Positions 23,811 through 35,600 of a stretch of 64,000 nt of DNA are shown in pieces (positions within the stretch are counted from its first letter, which is position 1; every line of letters starts with the position of its first letter). The notes beneath the pieces are model-generated. The model was not told the DNA's origin. It ran no database searches and saw only the letters and a list, made by a program, of their open reading frames with translations. The DNA comes from Xenopus tropicalis (lineage: Eukaryota > Chordata > Amphibia > Anura > Pipidae). Where the stretch lies: contig NC_030686.2 of the NCBI RefSeq assembly GCF_000004195.4, positions 44,565,961 through 44,629,960 on the forward strand, given 5' to 3'. The position numbers and the translations under genes were made by a program.

Positions 23811-24364
23811 ATATAGGTTCACTTCCAAGAAATGCAGCATTTTCCCTTTTTAAAGGGAGATTCTAGCACATAGGTATTAAAGCCTGGAAGCCCCACAACT
23901 TCCCAGCGCCATATACAGTAATATGGGGTCTGAGTCCCATTAGAACCTTAGTAATGAATTCCAGGTGCCAGTTAATCTAAAAATACGTTAAACGGTATAA
24001 ACACTGCGCAAAAGCAAACATTAGAGAATGCAGTCTAATAAAGTAGATCATGGATGGTAGAATTTGCCAAAACCCTCAGTCGGGGTAATAAATGCCAATT
24101 TAAATAGTCCAAATACAAATTGATCTTTTTGAACTATTTAAAGTGCCATTTAATCAAACCCAAACAGCCCCCAGGTGTGGACACAGGGATTAACCATTAC
24201 CAGGCTGAGGGGTCAGAATGTCTTGCCCAGACTGCTGCTTCTATTGGCCGCTTTCCAGTATTATGCAATACACTTACATGTGATCCAGGAGCCCAATCAA
24301 GACCCCTGATGGATTTTAAACCCAGTTCAAGCTTCACCTTGTTTGGGATTTGGGTGCTGGTAAG
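23811..24364. other. Upstream region of the avidin-like gene
   Basis: Unique sequence directly before the candidate signal-peptide exon. It contains an inverted CCAAT box (attgg) at about 24243; I see no clear TATA box. It probably includes the promoter, but no element can be placed with confidence. Confidence 0.35.
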
Positions 24365-27300
24365 ATGGCAGATCTCTGGCTACAGAAAGCTGTGGTGCTG
24401 GTATGTGTATGGGCTGTGAGTTACACGTTGGTAAGTCATTCTGCTTTCCGTTGCCCCTTGGTGTCCTATTGGCTCAAATGGCAGCAATAAGGTCCCAAAA
24501 GCTTCATTTATAGTTGTGTTATGTGGAAAAAAAAACCTTTAGATTTCCCAATTGTCTCTGTTCTTTGTTGCCTTAGTATTCCTTGGTGTGTTTAGTAAAC
24601 CTGGCCAGCAGGGGGCACTGTTGTAATGGACTGTAGTGCATGAATTGGCCCCATTAGTGCAATAGTGGCTCTTCCCAAACCTGCAGATACACAATACCAA
24701 GAGGCGCCATTCTGAGGTTGTTATTGAGAAAGACCATATTGTATATTTTGTAAAGCACTTTTATAAATACAGTAAATTTCCCTTTAAAGGGGTTGTTCAC
24801 CTTTGAGTTAACTTTTAGTATGATGTAGAGAGTAATATTCTGAGACAATTTGCAATTAGTCTTCATTTTTTAATTGTAGTTTTTTAGTTATTTCAGTTTT
24901 TGTTTAGGAACTCTCCCACTTGGAGTTTCAGCAGCTATTAGGTTGCTAGGATCCAAATTACCCTAGCAACCAGGGTGTGGTTTGAATGAAAGACTAATTT
25001 ATGAATAGGAGAGGACGGGAATAGTAGAATTAGTATTAAAAAGTAGCGATAACAATTAAAGTGTAGTTTCACAGAGCAATAGTCTTTGGCTTCTGCGGGG
25101 CAGCCACCCCTGTTTGAAAGCAAAAACTAAAATAAAGAAGACCAATTGAAAAGTTGTTTAGATCTAGCCATTCTATAACAAACTAACAATTCATATAAAG
25201 GTGCACCCTTTAATGTGGCTGCAGCAAAACCAGTGCAGTCGGCTGAATCAATTACTGTCTGTTCTGGGAATGTTTTTCCTTTGCTCTACCTGCAGACTCC
25301 CGAGCTCAGTAAGGGTTAATCCCAGCTTGTATTTACAGCAACAGATGTTGCCTATTTCCCAGCTGATTTTTGCTATAGGCATTTGGATTTATATGGAGCC
25401 CCTGGATAAAATACAGGTATAAATTACTCCGTGCTGCTTTGCCTGCTCAATAGAGTGTCAGCCTCTTGGCCACAGGTTGGGCTCAGGGCCATTGTGTAAA
25501 TATCAGCTTATGACTTCCGTAGCAACACACAAACCAAGTGAGGCTGAAACTAAGCCATAGCCATGGAGTTAACCCTTTTGTGTCTGAAGAGAGAACACCC
25601 AGTAAACCCCCCCCCCCCCCCTTTATGCTGGTGATAATCCTTACGCACTTGCAATATTATTTAGGGTTGGGACCTGCTGCGGGTTGTGTTCTTGTGAGCA
25701 GGAGTAGTTGCCTCCAACTGGCAGAATCTCTGTATTGGATGGGTAGGGTGGCAAGGGCATTTATTGCTCTGTACTTGCCCCTGGTCTGTCTGGAGATGTA
25801 TTGGGGGGGTGAATCTGTCTCCATTTCCAGCCTGGACCATAACAGAACCCCAGTATAGAATCCATAACAGAACCCCAGTATAGAATCCATAACCGAACCC
25901 CCGTATAGAATCCATAACCGAACCCCCGTATAGAATCCATAACCGAACCCCCGTATAGAATCCATAACCGAACCCCCGTATAGAATCCATAACCGAACCC
26001 CCGTATAGAATCCATAACCGAACCCCCGTATAGAATCCATAACCGAACCCCCGTATAGAATCCATAACCGAACCCCCGTATAGAATCCATAACCGAACCC
26101 CCGTATAGAATCCATAACCGAACCCCCGTATAGAATCCATAACCGAACCCCCGTATAGAATCCATAACAGAACCCCCGTATAGAATCCATAACAGAACCC
26201 CCGTATAGAATCCATAACAGAACCCCCGTATAGAATCCATAACAGAACCCCCGTATAGAATCCATAACAGAACCCCAGTATAGAATGCTGGATTTGGGGA
26301 AAGCCAAGCCATGCCCCACTACTAGTTGCTTTGTACAGAGCAGGAGGGGTTAATGTGAGTTTAAAGCCTATAGAACCGACCCAGGAATCTGCTTTCAGTT
26401 GGAGCGGCTGGTACCTGGCAGTGTCGGCAATGTTATATTTTATCTCCTATTTCACCTATTTTCCTTATGTGGCGCTGGTATGTACTCCTGATTTATTGTT
26501 TGTGTAATACTAAAGGAGAACTACACCTGATTTATTGTTGCAATATTAAAGGGCAAGTCAACCCAAAACATTTTTGCCTAATAAAAGAAAACAATTTCAA
26601 TATAGGTTCATAACAAATTTGTAATGGTTTTTAAGTTATTTGTATATATAATTGCTTATTAAAAGTAGTGTTTTGTCCTTTTCTATTGCCCTGGGGGCTC
26701 TCACTTTTGAAACAACACTGCTTTTAGTAGCAATTACATTTACAAATATTATTTACAATTAAAGCTGATGTGTCATAAAAAAAAAAAAGCTTGGGGGTCA
26801 GACTGAGTGGCTGCACCTAGTGCTTATTGACTCCAGATTTTCATTGTCATTTCAACCATATAAAAAGAGATGTTGGGGGTTATTGGTTGGGTTTGGTTAA
26901 GAGGGGGTCAAGAGGCCCCTTTTACTGGGCAGAACTGAGCTGTGCCTGGGGGAACCATTCCGTGGCCCCCCTGTCCGGTGTGTGGCTGCTAGGGGTACAG
27001 AGGGTCCTATGGCTGCTGCACTTGCCCTGGGCTACTAACTGTATTCCAGTGTCATGTTATTGTGTTTTCACCACAAGTAAATATTGCCCTTTTACATCCG
27101 TATAGCAGTAATAGATTTTGAATAATGCGCCTTCTGTCTCTTTCCAACTTTTCAAATGGGGGTCACTGACCCCATCAGCCTAAGAACAGTTGCCCTGTGA
27201 GGCTACAATTGTATTGCTACTTTTTAATAACTATTTTTTCTATGGAGGCCCTCTCCTATATCGGCCTCTCATTCAAACCACTCGGCTGATAAGGTACTTT

Positions 27301-28839
27301 GTTGCTGAACTGCAACTCTCCACTGCCAAAGGTGTATATATTGCAGTGATGGACGCCAGAGGTTCTTTTGCCTTGAACTAGAATTGATGGTACACTGCAT
27401 ATGCAGGGTTAATGCTCGCAGCACTGATGTAGAATAGCACAAAGGCAAAGTAGCAGAACAGTGTAGCACCATTGTGGAGATAGATGGGGGATGATAGACA
27501 GGAGTCCCAGGTTGTCTACCTTTACTGGGCCAGATCCCTACAGCAATGGTGGTTCAGGGGTTAAGACTAGCCTGATACCTGTGATAAGAAAGTGTAGGGC
27601 TAAGCCAATAGGGAGCTTTAACCCTATGGGTCCCTACATTATTTAAAGGTGAACAACCCCTTTTAAAGTTCTGAATGGCTCTAATGCAAAGTGAGGTTCT
27701 TGTGGGGCAAGAGCTGCATGGTGGTACATTGCCCCTCGCTGTCCCTTCCCAATAGGGGTTAAACCTGCAGTAATGGCCTTTAGCCCCCCAACTCTTGAGC
27801 CCTGTAATAACCAAGAATGGCCACTTTTGTACATGTGGGGGGTGGTTATTTGGGTTATTCCCCGTTGGCTGGAACACTGCGCATGTTGGCTAATGGGCAC
27901 CTATAATAACCTGCAGTTTGTTGCACCGACCGCAGTCCTCCATTTTCTGTTCTCCCTTCAGTCCCAGCATGACAAGCGTTGCAACATGTCTGGCACGTGG
28001 GTGAATGAACTCGGTTCTGTGCTTTCGCTCGTGGCGAAGGGTCCCCACCTCAGTGGCTCCCTGCAGTCTTCTGTGGAGACGTCACAAGGGGCTGCCGGGG
28101 ATGAGAAGATGGGGAAAGTGGTGGGAGTCCTGGGAGATGGAGAGCAGCCGACCTTCACCATGTCGGTGAAATGGAGCGCAGGTGAGCGTGACGGTCATGT
28201 TCAGGGGTTGAACCTCTTGTGAAAAGCTATGTTTCTAGTAGCCAATCTCAAAGGGAATGATAAATGTATATACAATACAGAAGGCCACCTCCATAGCAAC
28301 CACAACTGTCATTTGAATGGAGTTCATAGGCTTCTAACAAACTAAGGTGACCTTATAGTCCTATGGATTGCCCCTTAGAAAACATCACATGATCAGCTGG
28401 TAGTTTTTTGTAGGCCCATTCATTACTTCTATTCTGTGCTCCATTCCCTTAGCCCTTCTATAGACTGAAGTTCTACCCCAGTCCCTCAGGCCTTTAGCAG
28501 GGGGAACATGGCCCTACTCTTACCAACCTTTCATTTTCCATCCCCTGGTTCTGCTTCTGCATTAACCTTCTCTCTCCAGGTTCGGTCTCTACTTGGGCCG
28601 GCCAGTGCTTCTGGAGGACTAACTGCCCCGTGCTGAGGGCAATATGGCTGCTGAGATCTGAGGTCAGCACTGAGGACAAGAATTGGAAGGCGACCAGGTA
28701 AGAATACGGCTTGATAAAACTCTTCATGTGCTCTTCCCACTATCCCGCTGTGTCCTATGTAACCACCTCTTCTCATTTCAGGATTGGTGAAGACCTCTTC
28801 CGACCACAGAAGGCTTGTGACTCCGACCAGCTTCCCTAA
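24365..28839 (+). CDS. Avidin-family secreted protein (xenavidin-like), 4 exons, complete
   Basis: Predicted 153 aa, against 152 for the chicken avidin precursor. Exons: 24365-24430 (ATG, 22-residue signal peptide MADLWLQKAVVLVCVWAVSY plus TL), 27962-28181, 28580-28697, 28782-28839; all GT-AG with matching phases. The mature part shows the avidin fold signature: CNMSGTWVNELGS, QPTF..SVKW, GQCF, IWLLRS and WKATRIG. The avidin disulphide pair is kept (Cys29, Cys105). Biotin-pocket residues kept: Asn37, Leu39, Ser41, Trp93, Trp118, Leu120 and Trp131. Changed: avidin Tyr33 aligns with Leu56, Phe79 with Trp101 and Asn118 with Asp139. Two extra cysteines, 111 and 147, may form another disulphide. 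Asn30-Met-Ser is a possible N-glycosylation site. Family role: secreted tetramer that sequesters biotin, usually in egg white or egg jelly. The first exon is inferred from its signal peptide, donor and phase, and is less certain than the rest. Confidence 0.88.
24785..25160. mobile_element. Foldback element copy, avidin intron 1
   Basis: It begins aaggggttgttcacctttga, then acttttagtatgatgtagag and attctgagacaatttgcaat. This parallels 3405-3600, including the gttgctaggat...aaccagggt segment and 'gaatgaaagact'. The right half is diverged. No coding capacity. Confidence 0.65.
25838..26287. repeat. 25-bp minisatellite
   Basis: About 18 copies of a 25-bp unit (tatagaatccataaccgaac plus ccccg). 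The inner copies read accgaac and the copies at both edges read acagaac, a symmetrical variant pattern suggesting expansion from the middle. Overlapping 180-220 codon open frames on the - strand result from three passes of the same unit and are not genes. Confidence 0.95.
26550..26790. mobile_element. Third copy of the palindromic element, avidin intron 1
   Basis: It starts aaagggcaagtcaacccaaa and carries the cctaataaaagaaaacaatt and gttatttgtatatataattgc segments, with the reversed partner (caattacatttacaaata) near 26733. It is related to 14935 and 16340. Confidence 0.6.
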
Positions 28840-28844
28840 CATAA

Positions 28845-28850
28845 AATAAA
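28845..28850 (+). terminator. Polyadenylation signal of the avidin-like gene
   Basis: AATAAA only six bases after the TAA stop (28837-28839), giving a very short 3' UTR of about 25-30 bases. Confidence 0.75.
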
Positions 28851-28865
28851 GTCTTTACCAGCCAT

Positions 28866-29983
28866 TAAAGACTGGGGGTTGCTTTGTGACTGACTCCACA
28901 CTAGTCATGGGCTGTGTATATTAGGGGTGAAGTTTGGGATTAGCTGAAGCCATTGCTCATTAAAGCCAATGACCGTAACTCACCCCGGCAACAGGGAAGG
29001 TATTTCCTTTGTGCTTAGAGAGCGATCACCACTTTCCCTTTACAACAGGGACAGGAACTCAAACTTCTTTATGTTCTCATAAAGAGTGAAGTGGATTGGT
29101 TGCTATGGGTTACAGGGCTTCTGACCCCCAGAATCTGCTATAGTTTAATGAATCCAAGCAGTAGGTTTCTATGGCCTGGGTTTAAGTGATGGGGTTGGGT
29201 TTAGCATGAAGTACAAGTAGTGCGGAATGGGTTACGAGACCTTTAAATGGATGGCAGTCTCAGTTAATTAGCGCTGAAACATGAGCGCCCCACTCTCATT
29301 AACAGGACAAAAAGCCCCTGATTAATTTATAGCTTATGTTTTGGGTGATTGTTATCTTGTTGCGCTGTGTTATCTTTCCAGCTCATCTTTCCTGCATGGG
29401 GGAAATCTGTATGGGCAGTGGGGGGGTTTGGGGGTGTACCAGGCTGGGCCCATTCAACCCCCAGGTAACGGATTGGATCTTAATACCCTATACAGACCTG
29501 CTGAGAGAATGGGATATGCTGCCTATAACTAAAAGCTGCTCTGTGAGACCAAATTGGCAACTTATCTGCCTGTGTATGGGATACTTACTTGTGCTCCATG
29601 CATGGTGGCCATATTGGGTACTGATACAAATATTCAGTGGCCTTACCAATGGTAAGATCATTAAATGGATAGCCAGCTATACTCAGATGCTGCGGGGAGT
29701 TTCCAGCCTTTCCGGTACATTATTTCTCCATAGATGCTTATATTAAAAAAAAAAACAAAAAAAAAAAACCCCACACATTTTTCAATAGACACACTTACCC
29801 TTCAGTAGTCTTCTACACTCTTCCAGGTTTAAAGAGCTCAATTAGCCTATGGTGCCTTTATATAACTATATTAATATTATCCAATCAGAAATGTACATCA
29901 TATATTTACAAATCAAACAAGTATAAGGGGTATTGTGTGTTTTTGAGAAACTACAACTCCCCGATTCCTTTGCAGAGCTCCTG
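28866..29983. other. Intergenic between avidin gene and 30-bp array
   Basis: No coding exon recognised with confidence. A segment at 29391-29465 is bounded by a possible acceptor (ctttccag) and donor (cag|gtaacg) and is open, but it resembles no protein I know. An A-rich run lies at about 29744-29769. Confidence 0.4.
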
Positions 29984-30446
29984 GGAAGTGTAGAGGGGCA
30001 GCAGAGGCTGCTGGGAAGTGTAGAGGGGCAGCAGAGGCTGCTGGGAAGTGTAGAGGGGCAGCAGAGGCTGCTGGGCAGTGTAGAGGGGCAGCAGAGGCTG
30101 CTGGGCAGTGTAGAGGGGCAGCAGAGGCTGCTGGGCAGTGTAGAGGGGCATCAGAGACTGCTGGGCAGTGTAGAGGGGCATCAGAGGCTGCTGGGCAGTG
30201 TAGAGGGGCATCAGAGGCTGCTGGGCAGTGTAGAGGGGCATCAGAGGCTGCTGGGCAGTGTAGAGGGGCATCAGAGGCTGCTGGGCAGTGTAGAGGGGCA
30301 TCAGAGGCTGCTGGGCAGTGTAGAGGGGCATCAGAGGCTGCTGGGCAGTGTAGAGGGGCATCAGAGGCTGCTGGGCAGTGTAGAGGGGCAGCAGAGGCTG
30401 CTGGGCAGTGTAGAGGGGCAGCAGAGGCTGCTGGGCAGTGTAGAGA
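29984..30446. repeat. 30-bp minisatellite upstream of the unidentified exons
   Basis: About 15 copies of a 30-bp unit (ctgctgggcagtgtagaggg plus gcagcagagg). Variants are ordered: the first copies read gggaagtg, later ones gggcagtg; outer copies read gcagcag and the inner block gcatcag. It is open in one + frame (LLGSVEGQQR period) and one - frame, a consequence of the period. Confidence 0.95.
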
Positions 30447-30543
30447 AGCATCCGGTTAGCCGGGGCTGCCCATAGGCTTTGACACTGTTTAGTCCTATTG
30501 TTGTGGGGCTGTGAATAATTGATTTAGCCCTGTGGTTTGAGCA

Positions 30544-31090
30544 GGAGAAGGTTCAGCGCATCGAGGCGGCTGGAACACACCGGTAAGTCTGATATTTGGG
30601 CTCCTGGGATTGGGGTTCCCTTGTTAGTATCTTGTGCAATTGAGTTGGGCGTCTGGGCACTTTCTCCTGGGGCTTTGGCTCAACCACAGACCTAATCTGA
30701 GCAACTTTCCTTAATTCGCTGCTACTTTTGTTTTTAGATGTCATTAAGAATACTGAGCCCCGTCTGTCGCCCCTCCGCCAGTCCCACCAAAGCAGCCGCA
30801 TCTGAACCCCTAGGCGCCAAGAATGAATGTGGAACCCGAACCCCAAGACTGACACTTATCTCTGTAACAGACCCCAAATCTTATCCTGTGGCTTCTCCTC
30901 CTGTATATGGCTGTAGCCTGTTTGAGTTGTGTGTAAGCAGCCGCCTTCACTTTTTGTATCTGCAAAATTATTTCCTTTTTGGAATTTGTGTGTGGGTGCC
31001 CTGTTATTGCTCTTGGGGGGGTTACAGGTGCTATTAACTTTTGTTGTGTAATTGTTAGGGTGCCAATAATAAAGCTGTGTGTTAGCTTTC
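30544..31090 (+). CDS. Two terminal exons of an unrecognised transcript
   Basis: A short internal exon, about 30544-30581, is bounded by tttgagcag and a strong donor (cg|gtaagt). It is followed by a last exon starting after a strong acceptor (acttttgtttttag, exon from 30738) that ends in AATAAA at 31068-31073. One frame crosses the junction and reads about 36 codons with basic and serine-rich character (ending in a HQSSRI-stop segment at about 30805). Another frame is open for 99 codons from an ATG at 30738. Neither resembles a family I know. The phase of the short exon is compatible with splicing from the third avidin exon (28697), so it could be an alternative avidin 3' end, or the end of a separate gene or non-coding RNA. 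Confidence 0.4.
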
Positions 31091-32639
31091 CCTTTCTTTA
31101 TAGGTTATAGAATGATCCCCAGTAATGCTCTGGTACCACCGGCACCCATAGGACTATAAAAAGTGCATTTATGGCCTTTGCTCATCACGAGGTACAAAGG
31201 ACTTTTTCAGAGCTGGATCTATATAAACCCCCAAGCAGAACCTTCTCCTATCTAGTGCTATCCATCATGCTTGTGTCCCTTGGTATATTATACTTTCATT
31301 GTACACCCTATCCATGCCTGCCCGACACCCTCTCTCTTGGGCTACACTGGATACGTGTAACCCATCATGGCAGTAGATATTATTAGAATGCACTAACTTA
31401 CATTATACAATAATTTTCTGACCATGCAGTCACCATAGGGGTGTAAGTGCCAGGTTTAATGCTTTGGAATTATAAAAAAGGACTAAAATAAACCCCTTTA
31501 TGACTTGTCGTTAGCTTTGGCGTATATAATCTCTACAAGCGAACGATACAGCAGATAACAAGGGTCACTTGATGGAATATGTGTTGTCCAACAGTGACCA
31601 ACTGCTACTCATTCATATGTCCAACAATGGAAAGGTCTCTATTGATAGCCTCCCAAGCATAACATTTGCCCTCCTCCCTTGCCTGTCTCAGCAGCCATCT
31701 TCTTTAATTCCATGAACATCCATGTTACGTACTTGAGTGGTAACAGGCAAGATTTTGACATATACAGCGTGTATTATTTATTTCTCTTCAGCCATAATTC
31801 GTATGGGGTGACTGCAACTCACTGTTTCCATTTATTCACACCCTTCTGTTAATCCAGCATTCGCCCCTGCACACTATGAATAGACCAATGGGTGGTTTAG
31901 TATCATAAGTACTCATCATTAGATTATAGACCCATATCTGCCGTAGAGCTATATGCTACCTACAGACTGGTTCAGGGCTGTCCAATTGGAGTCCCGCTGG
32001 CCAAATGTGGCCCTTAATGATTTCTGTGGCCACTAGTCTACTTAAGGGCTCCATAGACTTTGTTGTATGACAGGTTCCATATTGATACTGGTTTTATCAT
32101 GAAATAAAAACTGTAGTACCGTGTTAGCCAGTGTCAAAAATAATAAAAAAAACACAAATACGAGAGTATTGTAGAAATGATACCTATATTGGCTAACAAT
32201 AACAATACATTGCAAGCTTTCGGAGTATTTTACCTGATGAAGGGGCCTTGGAGCTCCGAAAGCTTGCAATGTATTGTTATTGTTAGCCAATATAGGTATC
32301 ATTTATTATTGGTTTTATCATGGACTCCATTATTTTGGCCACAAGAGGGGTTCCATCAATAGCTTTATATTGCATCTCCTGAGAGTAATACTTTCTAGGG
32401 ATTAGAATCCCCAATATGCCTTTTGGGGATAGAACGTCCCATAGAAGTATCATGTTCAAGAGTAGGAAGTGTCAGATAACTATACTGTCAATAGTAAGAA
32501 GTTGCAATTTAGTCAACCAAATTGGGATTTGTAAAGTAAATGGATTCAGTTTTTAGAAATCTGACTTTATCATTTTAACCAGTACTAGATAATATTACTT
32601 TCATAAATGATGTCTGCATATGTTCTGGTTATTTTCCAG
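31091..32639. other. Region upstream of myo15b first coding exon
   Basis: Contains the perfect hairpin at 32175-32304 and otherwise unique, AT-rich sequence. No coding exon recognised. A non-coding first exon or promoter for myo15b may lie here, but I cannot point to it. Confidence 0.4.
32175..32304. repeat. Perfect 51-bp inverted repeat
   Basis: The arms 32175-32225 and 32254-32304 are exact reverse complements and are separated by 28 bases. The arms contain gcaagctttcggag / ctccgaaagcttgc next to the loop. The loop carries 'cctgatgaaggggcc', which looks familiar from vertebrate DNA-transposon remnants, so this is probably a recent MITE. Confidence 0.9.
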
Positions 32640-32652
32640 TCTCCATGGTTTC

Positions 32653-32661
32653 TATATAAAA
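32653..32661 (+). promoter_or_regulatory. TATA-like box just before the myo15b start codon
   Basis: TATATAAAA lies about 30 bases before the ATG at 32687, so a start site driven by it would fall at or next to the ATG. A good 3' splice site (gttattttccag, ending 32639) sits immediately upstream and is the more likely explanation for the exon start. Confidence 0.2.
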
Positions 32662-32686
32662 GACAGTGAAATACCCAACGTCGGCA

Positions 32687-35600
32687 ATGCCGCGGTCTAA
32701 AGTTACAAGGGCGGCTAAGTGTGAAGATCACAAAAGGAAACCGACAAAAGAAAGTAAATCCTCAAAGGTGAAAGGGCTACCAGGTTTAAATCCCGGGGAA
32801 AGAAATCCCGACTCCCATGTTAGAAGCACAACGCCCGAGGACAAGCAAATAAGGGACAGTGACAAGTCAGGAAAGAAAGTGAGAGGGGAAAGGTCAGTAG
32901 AGCTGAAAAGGAAAGATGAGAAAGAGAAGACGATAAGTAATACAGACAGAGGGAGATCCCCTGGGAAGCGAAGAACCAGTTCTCAGTGTCGTAAGCGCTC
33001 CAGTAGTGCCGCTCGTTCTAGATCTTCCACAACTAGCAGACAAAGCTCTTCTCTTATAGAAGGTCCCAGCCCTAAAGCAACAACCAACTCCAGCAAGGAG
33101 AGACACACTGACGCCTTACAAGCCAAGGAGAAAGGGCCTCACTTAAATCCCAAAACAAAACCTTCATCCAAGACCACGTCTGTCAGTCTAGAACCCAACC
33201 AGGAAAAATGGTCCGCACTCAACTCAGAGTCAGATCAAGAAAATGGATTTATTAAATGTAAAGAGGAAACCTCCCCAAGGATAAAGTTATCCAGTAAAGG
33301 AGAAAATGGACAATCTATTACCCCAAAACAGAGTTTAGCTTCAAAAAGTACTAAAAAGAGGGCAGATCCTTCCAACATTCCAGAGACAGGTGTTATTTGT
33401 AAGACCAAGTCAGACAAAAATAAAGCTAGGGAGAACGTTGCATCTGAGCCTAGAAGGGACGTTTCCAGTAACAGAAAGAGTAAGGGAGAGGCTCCAGCCA
33501 AGAACAATGAGACTTTCCCCGAGACAAATAATGGGGGAGACCATAAACTGATACAAAGTGCAGAAGATGGCCAGTCTGGCATTAGAACAAAGCATGAACA
33601 CTCCTCGTCTGTCACTAAGGGGGTTAAAGCTTTAGCCAACACTAAGAAGAAGAGGGAGGCCTCTCATGAAACCAAACCTAAAGAGGGAGCAATAACCAAT
33701 ACCAGAAATGAGAACGATATACCTAGAATACACAGAACAGCTCCAAAAAAAGGTGGAGAACCAGCAGCACACACCGTGACCGGAGCAGAACAAAAGATTA
33801 AACCAAAGGTAGATGCTCAGTTTGAGACCAACAGAAAAAAAGAAGTTCTGTCATTGACAAAGAATGATAAAAAATCTACCCATGCCGATAATGGTGATGG
33901 TAGTTCAAAAACTTTGCCTTCTTCCAGAATGAAAGTAGAACATCCACATATGACTAATAGTGAAGGAACGTCATCAACAGATAGTCCTAGGGAAACCAAT
34001 GAAAAAATAGGACATTCATCCACAGATCCAAGAGAATTTAACAGTGATTTTGAGCTAAGTGAAGACAAATCGAGAAGAACACGATATTTAAAAAATAGTT
34101 CATCTCAAGTAACCAAAGGCGTGTCATCGGTGAGCAAGAAATCAGACATTAAGACCAAAAGCCCCAGAAACCTAAAGAAACTAGAAGACTCCACAAAACT
34201 GAAAGAGCCACATTCGACTGGGGAAGGAAAAGCTAGAAATGTAAAAAACAAAAGAATAATTTCATCTTCAGATAGAAGCTCCCATGAGTCAACAGAAGAA
34301 GACAATGTAAGCGATTCACCAAATCAACCTGAAGAACATTCTGATGAAAAAGATTCAGATGAAGAAAGTGAAAAGACCAAAACAGAAGAAGACCAAGGTT
34401 CCTCCTCCACCTCCAGTGATGAAGAAGCAAATGGAACACAAAATGCCACAAATAAACACAATGGCAGCCAGCAGACAACAGAAATAAGCAGTGATAGTGA
34501 AGGTGAAAGTTCTACAGGAACATCTGATGAGGAACATTCTATAAAGGAAGATGACATGGAACGCTCCTCTGCAGAGGAAGAAATCAGTGAATCTGACAAT
34601 AAGAATGATGGGAAAGTGGAAGAGGAAACAGATGAAAGTGAGACTGATGATGAGCAAAGTGTAAAGGTGGAAATAAAGGAAAATAATCAGGAAAAAGATG
34701 TCAAGGAAGAACATAATGAAACTGCGGATGAAGGCTCATCGAGAAGCCAGGAGGACAGTTCAGAGGAATCACAGACAGATGAGAACACAAGTGACAACTC
34801 TTCATCAGAAGAAAGATCCAAAGAAGAATCAGAAGAAGAAAAGGAAAGCAAAGTTAATAACCCACCACCATCTGTGGTGACGGCAGCTAAAAGGCGACCA
34901 TTACCATCTGGTGTCAAAGCTAAACTCCTCCACATTAGAGCCGATACAGCTTCTACAGACCTTGCTGATGGAGTGAAACGTAGAAGAGATGTTGGGATGG
35001 CTTCTAGAATACATAGGAGTCCAGATTTGCAGTCTCCACCAAGCTTGAATTCTAGGAGGAAGAGAAGCCAGAAATCCTCTGTTCGTCTGAAAGATGAAGA
35101 AGTCAAACAAGAGCAATCAACCAAACCACAACAGCTTCTGACAGCACAGACACATATAATCACCAGCCTGAGGAGGAAGCAGAGAGAAGCCAGAGAAAAG
35201 CTGCAAAACGAGAAGAAGGAAGATTTGCAGTCAAGTTCATGCGATGTCCAATCAGAAGCAGATAAGTTCCGGCAGGAAGAACTGAATTCTAAGCAATCTA
35301 GTATATCCACAGTATCTAGTAGTTCTAAGGTTCAGAAGAAAGAAGTGGGCCTGGGGAAATATAAAGCAGGACAGAGAGAACAGGATCATGAAGATCAGTT
35401 CACAAATGAGAAACCAAAGGGTCATGAGGATCAATCCACCAAAGAGATTCCGAAGCCAAATGAGGAAAGGCCTCCAAGTCTGGACACTACATTCGAGAAG
35501 CGCAAACATGCCACACCGGCATGCTCCATTTCAGCATTTCGAAAAGTGACTGGGTGGTTGAGGAGGGTCCCACCCAAGAGCTCCAGCCTGAAAAAGCGCT

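Larger units (their letters stand above)
24431..27961. other. Avidin gene intron 1 with repeats
   Basis: This 3.5-kb intron holds a diverged foldback element (about 24785-25160, family of 3405-3935), a run of about 16 C residues near 25606-25621, and a 25-bp array (25838-26287). It also holds a palindromic element (about 26550-26790) and a reversed fragment of the foldback family (about 27085-27290). No additional coding exon is recognised. Confidence 0.6.

Noticed and set aside
25657..26319. Three overlapping - strand frames of 180-220 codons
   Set aside because: Three passes of one 25-bp unit; pure repeat translation.
29391..29465. Exon-like segment between avidin gene and the 30-bp array
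   Set aside because: Only a moderate acceptor and donor; the translation resembles nothing and there is no partner exon in phase.
29933..30475. 180-codon + frame with period LLGSVEGQQR
   Set aside because: 30-bp minisatellite; no signal peptide or flanking exon evidence, and a - strand frame is equally open.
32653..32661. TATA box as the definite myo15b promoter
   Set aside because: It would put the transcription start at the ATG with almost no leader; the splice acceptor just upstream is a simpler explanation, so it is kept only as a low-confidence feature.
32666..32686. Upstream GTG as the myo15b start
   Set aside because: A vertebrate nuclear gene is expected to use ATG; the first in-frame ATG is at 32687, and the stop at 32657 closes the frame upstream.
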